From: Limnoperna fortunei
Taxonomy: Eukaryota; Mollusca; Bivalvia; Mytilida; Modiolidae
Assembly (NCBI GenBank): GCA_944474755.1
Contig: OX104117.1
Span: 67,199,522-67,263,521 of the forward strand
Length of the DNA stretch: 64,000 bases
Direction of reading: 5' to 3'
Shown here: in pieces, positions 22,680-33,489 of the stretch
How the letters are laid out: the number at the start of each line of letters is the position of its first letter
Numbering within the stretch: the stretch's first letter is position 1
The notes under the pieces: generated by a model
What the model saw: the letters and a program-made list of their open reading frames with translations, nothing else
What the model was told of the DNA's origin: nothing
Database searches by the model: none
Translations under genes and position numbers: made by a program

Positions 22680-24392
22680 GTGGATTCTTGTGCGACCTAC
22701 AATGGTACATTAAAAAGTACACTGCAAAGAAAATGAATAGAGGTCACATAAAACCAGACGTCATTAGTTGACTGTCCATGACGAACGTATCAATATTTAC
22801 TAATGTTCGTCCGTCGTCAACATGTCGCACAATCTTGAGAATGCCATCACAGATTTTCTGCAAACTGTCCACAGTTGTTTATTATGGCTGTATATGGTTT
22901 GTTAAATTTATAATTTTTCGCGATGGGATTTTGTGCCTGAAACAAATTTGTAATTTCTAGTTTTCAGATTCAAACTCGGACGCTTTCACCAATTTCTTTT
23001 AAATTTTTGGGGAATACTTTATTTTCTAGATGTGAGGTTAGTTGATGTTATCCTTTAAGAATTTTCTATGGCTGTCAACATTACTTCAATGTTCGTGATG
23101 GGAAATCCATTAGCTCTTTACTATTCCTGGATTTGATGTTGTTCCGAGTCCGATGAAGCGGACACGGAACCACTGACTTGGGATGATGATTAGACATGAC
23201 AATGAGTAATTTGACGCATGTCTAATAAGAGGCAGGCACTGCTAACTATTCCGGAGCATCCGAATGCACCCATGGTTTTTATTTGGTTCTGGTTACTCAC
23301 TTTTGGCATTTGTTTCGTGTTGTATACGTTTGTCTAAATCCGTACACAAGTGGATAGTATAAGAAATGGTGATAATAAAGATGTATCTCTCTAATAGCAA
23401 AAAAAACATCAAAATTAAGGGACTTGTGCCAGTCTAGACAAGTACCTATGTACTATGTATTTGTTTAGACAACCATGGACTCGATAATAGACATTAATGA
23501 ATGTGAAAATGGTTCGTTAAACGTTGTTTAAACTTAAGTATATGATATGTACTTGGGTTATCCATTAATACTAATATTTTTAGATCATTAACGAAAATTC
23601 TCTCGGGACATTGTACTACACCGTTTCAAAAATTGAGTGTGATGATAGTCTTAAAGGCATCTTTACAAATTTAGAGATCTGATGACCGCTAACAAATGAT
23701 GCGCCTGTCATACTGAAGGTTAATCCACGGTCACTTAGCCCAATAAATGTCATTTGTGTCAAATATAACCTTAACATATTGGTTACGTAACTTTGATCTA
23801 CATAATGGAAAAAGGAATACCTCACACTTATGTAGAACTTGTAGACTAATTGTAGTATTACCACTATCTACTGAATGATAAATAAATATAAATCCCGCAT
23901 AAACAGGTAATTTCGTGTAATTAGTCCGTGATATTAACTATTGATTAAACGGGGATTAGATGAATCGCATTTCATGACAAATTAGTACGATTTGGACTGA
24001 CGTTGTATCGAACACGAATACAATAATATGGTTTTGTGGTAGAGTAGAGTAATATGTGGAAATATTGTTACGCCGGTTTCTCTTCCTAAAAAAATAATTG
24101 ACTAAGTCGAGTCAAGATTTCAATATATAAAGTTGTTATGCGACATAATGTTTTTAACATATTACATGTAATTCTAAAGTATGTACTACAAAAGGCAATT
24201 CTAGGAAAAATCAAACCTTTAATTGGGTAAAAAAACAATTATTCTTAACGAAAAACAAATAAATAATTTATCAAATAAAATATACAGACCAATATGGTTT
24301 AAACAAAATACATATAAACTCTCCTTGTTGCTATATTAGAAAACCACAAAATGAAAGACGGCGAGATTGTATTTCCTTTCAAAAGTATATAA
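22680..24392. other. Intergenic stretch
   Basis: It contains a diverged member of the AGAGGCAGGCACTGC repeat family at about 23188-23350 and otherwise nothing I can name. Possible 3' end signals for the minus ORF at 24393-24944 are weak (ATTAAA complement near 24216). Confidence 0.4.
23188..23350 (+). repeat. AGAGGCAGGCACTGC dispersed repeat, copy 1
   Basis: The block AAGAGGCAGGCACTGCTAAC, TATTCCGGAGCATCCGAATG, CACCCATGGTTTTTATTTGG, TTCTGGTTACTCAC aligns with 34890-35060 and 36990-37250. Ends and origin are undefined. Confidence 0.65.
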
Positions 24393-24944
24393 TCAATCGC
24401 TAAAATGAAGTCCATCGTTTAATGTTGTCGCAATATCGTTTATGATGAAGTCATCATCGAAGTTTATGCACCGGGACAAGATAATTGTAGCTTTTACTGT
24501 GATATCCCCAAACAGTGCCTGAGAGTGTCGGCCGAAACTGTCTTTGATGGCACGTTTCGATTCTTCAGCCTCCTCCTCACAGATTGGTTTAGAAATAAAA
24601 GTGTGCATTTTCTTTCCCCCTTCGATGTATTTCCATCGTATATTTCCTACGTGTTCATTTACTAACATTCCTGCTCCTAAAGGTATTCCATTCACAATCC
24701 TAGGAAGTTTTTTGTAGCATGAAGATGGAATTTCGGCATCACTATATACTGGAAAAAACGAAATTTGTAATAAAAAGCAACTTCTTTCGTCCTCTCGTTT
24801 TTTCTGTGAATAAACTAATTTAGAAGCATCTCGTGGACTAATGGTGAAATGGGAAGACGAGCTATGAAAATGAGGAATGAAACATTGCTGTTCACTGTCA
24901 ATATTATTCCGTATAATATCGCGTGGATCACATATATCTCCCAT
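24393..24944 (-). CDS. Orphan intronless ORF, 183 aa, unrecognised
   Basis: Uninterrupted 183-codon frame in a region where chance ORFs rarely pass 100 codons. It starts MGDICDPRDIIRNNIDSEQQ in a good context (CAAACATGG) and ends GLHFSD before TGA. A TATA-like TATTTATAAA (24988-24997) lies about 45 bp upstream of the ATG. The protein is soluble-looking, with no signal peptide or membrane segment. It has a serine/histidine-rich N-terminal stretch (HFHSSSSHF), a central KLPRIVNGIPLGAGM and GNIRWKYIEGG, and an acidic helix EEEAEESKRAIKD. I recognise no family. Alternatives are a lineage-restricted gene, a captured fragment of a mobile element, or the main exon of a spliced gene. Confidence 0.5.
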   Translation of the reverse strand: MGDICDPRDIIRNNIDSEQQCFIPHFHSSSSHFTISPRDASKLVYSQKKREDERSCFLLQISFFPVYSDAEIPSSCYKKLPRIVNGIPLGAGMLVNEHVGNIRWKYIEGGKKMHTFISKPICEEEAEESKRAIKDSFGRHSQALFGDITVKATIILSRCINFDDDFIINDIATTLNDGLHFSD

Positions 24945-24987
24945 GTTTGATAGCTAACCACACTGTGCGGAAATATTTACTGTTTTG

Positions 24988-24997
24988 TTTATAAATA
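24988..24997 (-). promoter_or_regulatory. TATA-like box upstream of the orphan ORF
   Basis: On the minus strand TATTTATAAA lies 44 bp before the ATG of the 183-aa ORF. This fits a start site near 24965 and a very short leader. In AT-rich DNA such a match is weak by itself. Confidence 0.35.
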
Positions 24998-26990
24998 GAT
25001 GGGAAGTTACGCTTGAAAACTTCCAATATTTCACTTTAATTTCTCCTTGAAAATTGAAACGAAAGGTTATTAAATCGGTAAATAGCTCGTATGTAAACAA
25101 ATGCACACGTAAAGGATATAAAGTGCAGTGGATAATACACTACACAATACGTTTCGTATGTCAAATTGTGTAGATTTTTTGGCAAGTCTTTATCTACACA
25201 TAACAACGCGTTGGCTTTGACGTAATCATATGACGGTTCAATAAGTTATTAATTAGGTACGTGGACAAATTACTTGTCTGAACATTTTATCTTTTGTTAG
25301 CCCAATTGTTAAAGCGACCTAAATAATTCTGATAGGATTTGTAAATTTTTACTGACTTCAATGGGGGATCAGGTTAACTGTGTATTTCTTTTATTTATTT
25401 AATAAAAAGCCTATTGATTTATAAATGCTTATTCATTTTCCCATATCTCGTTGCCTTTGTAAAATATTAAGACCGTAGATCTGAAGACTATACGTTTTAT
25501 ATACTATTTAAATGTCCTATATAAGAGTTGATATATTGTTCAAGATAGTTCAAGGTACCCAGTTCACACAGACTAATGTGTGTCAGGAAACCAGTCGAAC
25601 CCCCATTGGGCAGAAAAAATTCTTGTAGAGTTAGTACTTTTACATAAAAAATATTAAGCCACATTCAGTTTTGCTGTGTGACTCGAAGACTGTGTACCTT
25701 TTCATCTACATGCATTTTTTTTCATCCGTATAATGGTTTGGATCCGGAAGAGTATACAAATGAAGAGCGATTTCAGTTCCTTAATCAGAGGCACGGGAAT
25801 ACATGGGACGAATCAGGATTTGTTATCTATTAGGCTTTTTAATTATACTTTGTCTTTATTATTTCATTAATTTTTTTCCCAAGTATTTATTATGCACCCG
25901 AGATTTGGGTGGGGGGGGGGGGGGGTGGGGGCAGAGGCACTATACCTTAATACCATAGTGGTTGTATTTGACATCCTGTTGAATACTTGGAAAAAACAAG
26001 TAAGCAATTTATTAAAAGTATACCGCAACTACAAACTTATTTATATACATGTTGATAATTATTTACACGAATATAGTTAAATTTTATTTCAGTGAAAAGT
26101 TATTTGTGAATCCAGAATCTATTTAAATCAGTTATGATTTTTTTTTCCACAAAAACTTTTATTTTTGGTTGAAAATTTTCACATAGAAAAAAGGCTTGTC
26201 TTAAAATTCATCCGTATTTAACGGACATTACAATAGATAATCACGTGTAGATAATGCATATATGACATGTATTCTAATCTTGAAACGAATGCAAGGATTA
26301 TTGATAATGCAATTCTAGCGGGAATTCTAGAGTGTTTCGTTCGTGCAACATCCTGAATTGATTTCACGCGACACAGCGTCGTAGCTAGCCAAAAATGAAG
26401 TGTAAGCAAAATATTATAATCGACCTTAAAAAAGGAACATAAGAGGTGGTTAATTGCAAGGAGGGGGGGGCGATCATGGCCCCGTAAGCTCTGGCATGAA
26501 TAACGTAAAATCCTCGCAGCTGTTTTTGCGTACGGTTTGCTTCCTCATGAATATTAATTAGAGTCAGGTAACATAAGGTAAATTGGAGTAAATATTTTTT
26601 GATTTCTTTCAAAACTTAATGATCCTCGTTAATTACAGAGTTGACACCTGATTGGTTGATGATTGATTGATACATTGATAGATTGATGTCCAGTAATCAA
26701 TATTTCTGTATATTCAGGACGAGTGTTGACAACAAAATTGGCATGCTTAAGATAATATGCGAAACGTACGTGTCGACTTTGCAATCGTAGAATCGAAGAA
26801 ACATAACTAAAATATCGTTGTACCCTAGTGATAAATATTTTCATCTGTGAAGACATGTGTACTCTTTTCAGTCAAGGTCTTTACGTGAGTGTTTGAGATT
26901 TGTTGTGTAAAGAACATGTTACATTTCAAGTGTTTTACTTTACCTACATCATTAAATTACGGAAGCATCTTTAGGACCCAATCTCTTTTT
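24998..26990. other. Intergenic stretch with a diverged segmental repeat
   Basis: The segment at about 26025-26350 (CAAACTTATTTATATACATG ... TTCGTTCGTGCAACATCCTG) resembles 28980-29260 in the same order with similar spacing, suggesting an old repeat pair. A G-run lies at 25909-25930. A (CAAT)n SINE fragment may lie at 26659-26720. No gene recognised. Confidence 0.45.
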
Positions 26991-27405
26991 TAAATTCTTG
27001 ACAACGAATTCCAGAATTTGTAATAACGAATTAAAATTTAATTCGTCATAGCGGATTCCATAATTCTTGATCACGGATTTTAATTCGTTATATCGAATTT
27101 CAGAATTCATATTCACAGATATTTTTTTTCTGAATACACAAAACATTTTTTGTGACAGACTAACCCGACTTTGATGAAAAAAATGGACAGTCAAAACATG
27201 CTTACGTTCGATAATCTGTGTGGATCAACTAATATTCTGTTGTTCTTAAACCGGTGAAAGAAAGTTATTATCATAAAATAAATTTCAGTGAAAACAAAAT
27301 GAAATCCGTTATCACGAATCCTGGAATCCGTTATAACGAATAAAAAATCCCTGATCCAGAATTCTTTATAACGCATTAAAATTTGTGATCACGAATTTAA
27401 AAAAA
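26990..27405. repeat. Degenerate array of ATCCGTTATAACGAATT palindromic motifs
   Basis: Two clusters (about 26995-27120 and 27298-27400) contain at least ten variants of a 15-20-bp motif built on CGTTATAACGAAT or its complement, such as AATTCGTTATATCGAATTTC and AATCCGTTATAACGAAT. The motif is itself nearly palindromic. The small minus ORFs across the clusters repeat the peptide IRYNELK/IRYDELN only because of the array. Confidence 0.7.
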
Positions 27406-27457
27406 AAAGTTTTTGGAGGAAGTTTAAATGTATACTGATGACTTTCATGTTTATTTG

Positions 27458-27690
27458 GCGGGGCCCTCGGTTTCATAGTGGGCAAGCACTGAGGTTGAGG
27501 GTTCAAGTCTCACTGCGGGCAGGGGGCACTCGACTCCAATCTTAATTGACAACGATTGCCATGCAGTTTTCTTACCGAAGGTCGGGGTTTTCTCCTGGTA
27601 CTCCGGCTTCCTCCCCAATAAAACCTGAACGCCATGATATACTAGTACCTAAAAAAATTGCTGAAAGTGGCGTTATATACTATTCAAAAC
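27458..27690 (+). mobile_element. tRNA-headed SINE, diverged
   Basis: It starts GGCGGGGCCCTCGG, lacks part of the head, has the B-box region GGGTTCAAGTCTC, GCAGGGGGCACTCGACTCCA, and the tail GCTGAAAGTGGCGTTATA. No TSD seen. Confidence 0.85.
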
Positions 27691-27779
27691 GAAGCAAACA
27701 TTGAGTTGTTGGTTGGTTAAAAGATAGGCGTTCAACTACTCTTCCGGTAATTTGTACGCTATATCGTTCGTTTTAAAGG

Positions 27780-27933
27780 AGGATAGGAAGCCGGAATATC
27801 CGCATAAATCCACCGACAATCCTTGATAATTAGCACACCCTGTGGATGAGAGACTCGAAGCCGCAACTTCAGTGTTGACAGGCATGTGATAGTAGATGAT
27901 TAACTGAATTAACCGTTCGGCCAACGAGGCCCC
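27780..27933 (-). mobile_element. SINE fragment
   Basis: Minus-strand head and middle: GGGGCCTCGTTGGCCGAACG to GAAGCCGGAATATCC complement. The 3' tail is missing. It lies in opposite orientation about 90 bp from the previous SINE, so the pair could form an inverted repeat. Confidence 0.8.
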
Positions 27934-28308
27934 TGATTGTTTGTATTTTCGGTATTCAATTTATTGTTTATTGTCAAAATTCTTCTATGTTTTACTTTCA
28001 AGGGAAGACCGATCAGTATGTACTATGGAAGATGCAATTCTCCTCCTTTGTAATAAATAAATATGAAGAAGTCTTAATAAAGAAATATGAACAGACAAAA
28101 AGGACTAACAATATGACAGCCTTTGGTCCGGTATAAAACACCTAGTTATTAAGTTCACATTATGCTAGTTTTGTTTGGATCGATCTTCAGATATTTAGGG
28201 AAGATTTTATATAACAGATGTCGTCCATCTTTTAATTATTTATTTGAAAACAACTATTTGTTATTTCATTAAGTTAAGTACCTGATAAACCAGAAGTGTG
28301 ACGACGAT

Positions 28309-28560
28309 GTTTTGTTTGTTTGAATATTGTTTTACGCCACTTTCAGCTATTTTTCAGCTATATCAGGTGGTCCGGGGTTTTTTTTTTGTTGGTGGAATAA
28401 GCTTGAGTACCCTGAGAAAACCCCCGACATTCGGTAGGAAAACTGGCAATCCTTGTCCATTATGATAGGAGTCAAGTACACCCTGCCTGCAGTGAGAATC
28501 GAACCCGCAATCTCAGTGTTGACAGACCATGTGATCAATAGTAGACGAACTACCTTAACC
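28309..28560 (-). mobile_element. tRNA-headed SINE with 14-bp TSD, inserted at the edge of a hairpin element
   Basis: AGTGTGACGACGAT is duplicated exactly at 28295-28308 and 28561-28574. The head is shortened: the first bases of the family (GGCCTCGGTGGCCGAG) are missing and the copy starts TGGTTAAGGTAG. The right TSD overlaps the first base of the hairpin element at 28574-28686, so the SINE is younger than that element. Confidence 0.93.
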
Positions 28561-28573
28561 AGTGTGACGACGA

Positions 28574-28686
28574 TCAATCTAATTAAAAATTAAATCTTGC
28601 ATGCACCCGTTTTGTTATTGTCACCGCTTCACTGCGACAATTCAAAAAAGCGGGAGCAAATGCACGATTTATTTTAATTAGATTGA
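28574..28686. mobile_element. TCTAATTAAAATTAAATC hairpin element, copy 2
   Basis: Perfect outer termini TCAATCTAATTAAAA / TTTTAATTAGATTGA. The inner arms pair imperfectly (ATGCACCCGTTTTGTTATTG with CAATTCAAAAAAGCGGGAGC). Loop around CGCTTCACTGCG. Confidence 0.82.
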
Positions 28687-28689
28687 AAG

Positions 28690-30040
28690 ACGATGCACTT
28701 GACGCCCAAGACGACGGATGGTGATTCCTATGTGTCTAAAAAAAACAACTAAATTTTTGAAGATTACAAATCAAGCAGAATTTAGTTTGTGAATGTAGTA
28801 CTGATTAAACAAAACAATAAATGTAAACAAAACTGACCACAGAATATATCAACACATATCTACTGGTATAGCTTTAAAATCGCGTTTTATCCAAAAAAAA
28901 AGGTTTCAAATATATTGTGTATATAAGTTCTGAATATACCCAAAACATGCTGAAGATGAGCTACAACTCGTAACACCACCTGCAAACTTATTTATGGAAA
29001 TTCTGGGAATATGGTTACATGAATATAAATGTAAAATAGGATATCAGCCCTTAATCTTAAAACAGTCATAAAGTTACATTTTTCCATTTAAATACGTTTC
29101 TAGTTAAACAATTTTAAATTCCGAAATGAGCTTGCTGTAGAATTAACACGCAATTTAATATCAAATTAGCATACGTTCTAACGTGATGATTCTTGTTTTT
29201 AATTAGAAACAAATATTATATTACTTAATATCTAATTAATGAATGATTTGTTCGTGCAACATTCTGAATGAAAGTATAACGTGTATAATCAAATACACGT
29301 GGGTATTTTTTGGCATGAATGTTAATAAATAATTCTGTAATAAAGGCAGAAGAGGCGCATCCATATTTATGGCAAGGCGGTGAGGGTTGCTGCATGTTGG
29401 CATCTGAAGGGGCGGAAGACAAATATTTAGGGCTAGTGTACTCTTACTCTTACCTGAAGAAACATTTAAATTGTATGTGATATGACGTGTGAAGAAAATT
29501 TAAAAATTTTGTTATACCTGCTTAAATTAAATTGCATATTGATGGCTATATTGAAAAAATACTTCTGTGGATTATCAAAAGAATACAAATAAACTCTTAT
29601 GTAAGAAAGAATACTACTCGAAACAAAATAAATTAAAATTTAAGAAATTTTTACAATGATAAAGTATAATTGCAGTACTACAGCCATGGCCCGTTTTATT
29701 TCAAGAGCAATCAAAAACACATGGCAATTGTAAGGAATTTGTGTGCGAGTTTGGGTTTCTTTAATCTCTAGAGTGTTTTAGGATACATTAAAGACACTAT
29801 ATAAACTAATCTCTGTCATGTTACCATAAAGAAAGGCTTTTTTCCAATAAACAATTCTTTTTAAAATGTGTAAATATGTTTGATTAGGTCGAACAGGTAT
29901 GGATAAACTACAGTAATCAATAATAAAATGCCAGCTTGTTCCTTTAAACTGGTATGGGAAACTGCGGATAAGGGAAGCCCCTCCCGTTTTTCTGTTGAAA
30001 ATGACCTAATATTTACTGCAATACTTCAAAGGCGACATGT
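28690..30040. other. Intergenic stretch
   Basis: AT-rich sequence including the second member of the old repeat pair (about 28980-29260). No exon or RNA gene recognised. Confidence 0.4.
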
Positions 30041-30044
30041 ACAG

Positions 30045-30237
30045 TCTAATTAAAATTAAATACTTCACTTTCTTCCCTATTTTGTTACAGTCACTGTTTC
30101 AGAAGTAGTGAAAGATTTAATTTGTATTATATTGGCGACACTTTGCGCGTCCCCTCTCCCTGTTCTATTGTTGCCGCGACGACAGCACAGCATAATTTGG
30201 CAAAAATGGGAAGAAGGACTATTCTAATTAGATTATA
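30045..30237. mobile_element. TCTAATTAAAATTAAATC hairpin element, copy 3 (decayed)
   Basis: The left arm TCTAATTAAAATTAAATACT pairs with AGTAGTGAAAGATTTAATTT near 30103-30122. A second TCTAATTAGATT copy at 30226-30237 may be the true right end. The interior is diverged from copies 1 and 2. Confidence 0.6.
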
Positions 30238-30984
30238 TTAACATGTCACGGTATACCGTTAAACATATTTGATAGGCAGTATGTCCACGGTAGGTTGTAT
30301 TTTTAGTCATGTACAGAAAGTTGTACATACAGGATTATAATGTAATCGTCAACACACTGTGGTACCATACACTACTCAGAATTGGTATCCTGTTCCATGG
30401 TAACAGGGCTTAACATTAACCAGACAAAAATTCGGTCGATCTAGAGTAGGCGTTCTTGTTTATGCTTCGTGCAACGACACTGCACTTTAGGTTGATAATA
30501 ACTCAAGTTATTGTAGGTGTTAACTGAATTACATCCGGGTTTTTTTGCGATTACATTCATCTTTCACGTACGGTACACCGTACAAGTATTTCTGGGAACA
30601 GATGGCAATAAAAAAAAACCCGAAACAGGTATAAAGAATTTTGAGGAAAATAATTAAATTAATGTTACACTGTAACAATGCCAGAAAGGGGACAACTCAT
30701 TAACCTGCAATAAAGTCAGTCAAGATCAATCTTACATGCCCCAGAAAATATGCTGAAAGGTTACTCCGATTTTTGCAGTTTCCTCGTCAGGAGTATTCCT
30801 CCAATTCAGATACTCCTGATAGGATACACAGGTGCTGAAATATCAGTCCACATCGTCAATTCAAGCAGACTGGATATAATTCGCATACTATGGCGCGAGA
30901 TTGGTGTATACGCTTCCTGAATATTTTTCCCGCTTATCAGAGGGGAAATGGAGCAAAATCTTTCCTGTGAACGTGTTCTGGACA

Positions 30985-31615
30985 TTTTACACGTCTGTTA
31001 ACTGTGTTTTGAAAATAAATCAACTGTTAACTGTTTTTCAACCATTAGCTGTTATCTGTTTTCTTACAAAAAATGACATTATTTGTAACTGTAATAATGA
31101 AAATAAAAACCCTGTTTGCTGTTAATATTCACTACACTGTTAACTGTTTTACAGAATTTTTTCTCAGTTATCTGTTAATTCATTTTATTTACATTTTTTC
31201 ATGTTTTTTTTTAAATGTAGATGAGTCTTACTATGAAAAAAGGAACGTACATAAGATCTCATTCTAGTTACTTTAGAAACACTATATTCAAGATTAGATT
31301 TCAAGATTTATTAAATAACGCTCAGACACAAAATTTGTGTTACATGAGGAGAATACAATGTAATCAAATATATAGACGAAATGGACAATGTAGACAATTA
31401 AAGCAATGCATTGATATTTTTTACAAACAATGATAAACGCTTACAGACATTAATATTACAGAAAGACAATAAGTACGACATTTTATCAACATATATTAAT
31501 ATATGCATTTTCTCGCCGTATTACCCTTTTGCTGTTATCTGTTTCTTTGATTTTTGAACTCACTATTTTTCTGTTTTCTCATGTTAATTGCTGTTATCTG
31601 TTAATAGACCCCGTC
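30985..31615 (+). repeat. Interspersed CTGTTAACTGTT / CTGTTATCTGTT motif cluster
   Basis: Around ten copies of CTGTTAACTGTT or GCTGTTATCTGTT are irregularly spaced between about 30995 and 31605, in two blocks split by unrelated AT-rich sequence. Three small overlapping ORFs here are probably incidental. I cannot name the element. Confidence 0.5.
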
Positions 31616-31918
31616 TAGCCAGCCCTTCCACCCCTTCCATCGCATAATGCGTAAAAAGAGGCGTATTTAACTTAATATTCTATTTCAATTTGTTACGCAT
31701 GTTTTTTTCTTATTTGGTTGTAGCAAGTTATCTTATTTGATAGTAGCAAGTGCATTGTTTGTGTAAACATGTAAATGTATTAAAAGTCAACAACGAATAG
31801 CCCGCGGAAAAATGAACAAATCTATTGGATTTTCCAAGACAAATCATCCAGGGCTGCCGATTGACTGATTGATTTGTAATGACGCTGATTAGAATTTATT
31901 ACGTCATACACTAGCACC

Positions 31919-32077
31919 TGGGCCCAGTTTCATAAAACATCTCAAATGTAAGGATTTCCTCAACTCATCCTCAAATCAAATATTGACCAATCAGGTTGCT
32001 GGAAAATTCAAATTTGAGGAAAAACTCAAGGATTTGAGGAAAATCTCAATTTGAGAAGATTTATGAAACTAAGGCCT
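31919..32077. mobile_element. Fold-back element with GGGCCCAGTTTCATAAA termini
   Basis: The left end TGGGCCCAGTTTCATAAAAC is mirrored by the right end GATTTATGAAACTAAGGCCT. The inner parts also pair (CTCAAATTTGAGG-type repeats). A non-autonomous DNA-transposon style element of about 157 bp. Confidence 0.75.
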
Positions 32078-32089
32078 GAATGTTCTCGC

Positions 32090-33080
32090 TCTAACGGCTG
32101 TTAATTCCATCACGGTGGTAGGTCGAGCCCGGCTTTCAAGATACCCGGTCAGATTATCTTATGTATGTTGACCGATTAATTTGTCAATTTAAAAGTATTC
32201 GCCGTGTGAACCTAGATATTAAAAGGGCGATTATTAGCTTAATTTTGTTTCCTTATTTACATATTAACATAATTACTTTTAACTTTAAACTCTAAATAGC
32301 TTAACATTACGTGTATTTTATTATCCCCTTGTATACCGACATGACTGTAACATTGATAACTTATAATCGTGTAGAATAAATAATTTCCGCGTCACGTAGT
32401 GTAGCGGGAATTAATTGTCTTCTCGGCTATGAGTGCTTTTTATCCACGGATGGTTTTGAGGTTTTAGGCGGGAATAATTAAGGTTGAAGATAGGTGTAAA
32501 AGTTTTTATCAGTTCTAGCTCGACTATTGCTGTGGACACATCCAATTTTTTTTAGAAGTGAGGTCCAACACTTGTTTCTGCCTGGCACTGGCAAATGGAC
32601 ACAGGTTTCCATACTCTGGTTTTTCCTGGCCGGCCACAGAACTTTTTGTACGAGTATATATTTTGTTATTCTTGTGGCACTGGATCTGCTTAAAACATGT
32701 AATTTTAATATATTACTGTAATTATTAAATTCGACTGCTCAGTTCTACATACAGCAGCTACGAGCTAGTCGCCAAACTTTGTTTGTGTTATGTTGTTATT
32801 TTGTATACGGAATTTGGTGCATGGATTACTGTGGTTGTAAATAATAGGGAATGTTTAAGACAATTAATGTAGTGAAGACGTAGGCGTTGTTTCGCGATTA
32901 TTTTGTTATGTACATGTAATCGACGTCATTTTTGATTGTTTGACAGTTAATCGTTTATTGTACGATGAACAATCCTCACTTCTAGTGTATGAATATATAC
33001 TGGAATATAATTAAGTAAAACAAAAACTTGACAATGAAAATTATTCTAAAATGGGCGAAATTACAAGGACTTAAAGCTTT
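32090..33080. other. Intergenic stretch
   Basis: No gene or repeat family member recognised. The sequence is AT-rich with scattered GC-richer patches. Confidence 0.35.
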
Positions 33081-33083
33081 TAC

Positions 33084-33205
33084 GGAATTCATCGGTGTAT
33101 GAATATTAAGCCTTCAACCGTGACTACTAATACTAATGGTTCCTTACTTTCAGGCTTCATTTAGTTTGAGAGTGAATTGTTATTGTTCATACACCGGGAA
33201 ATTCC
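33084..33205. repeat. Small inverted repeat GGAATTCATCGGTGTATGAA
   Basis: 33084-33104 and 33186-33205 (TTCATACACCGGGAAATTCC) are inverted with a few mismatches, enclosing about 80 bp. Confidence 0.55.
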
Positions 33206-33374
33206 TTCAAAACAGCTTTTACTTCTATATAGTTAGAAGCTAGCGTTTGGAAGTATCCGGACCGGATATTGTTTCGGTCTGTTCGATTTCGTTTTTTTTT
33301 TAAGTTTATACATACTTATCAATGACAAAACAATTTTAATAGTTATTTATAGATTATATTTCCATTATAAATAT

Positions 33375-33486
33375 GGAATATATAGGACATTTTGTTTGTG
33401 ATACAGACTTTATCACGCCCGTAGGGCGAACCTGGTACGTTAAGCCGTGATTAAATCTATATCACAAACAAAATTTCCTATATTCC
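33375..33486. repeat. Hairpin / fold-back element
   Basis: GGAATATATAGGACATTTTG at 33375 onward pairs with CAAACAAAATTTCCTATATTCC ending at 33486. The arms are about 29 bp. A small inner hairpin (CGCCCGTAGGGCG) lies in the loop. Confidence 0.7.
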
Positions 33487-33489
33487 TTT

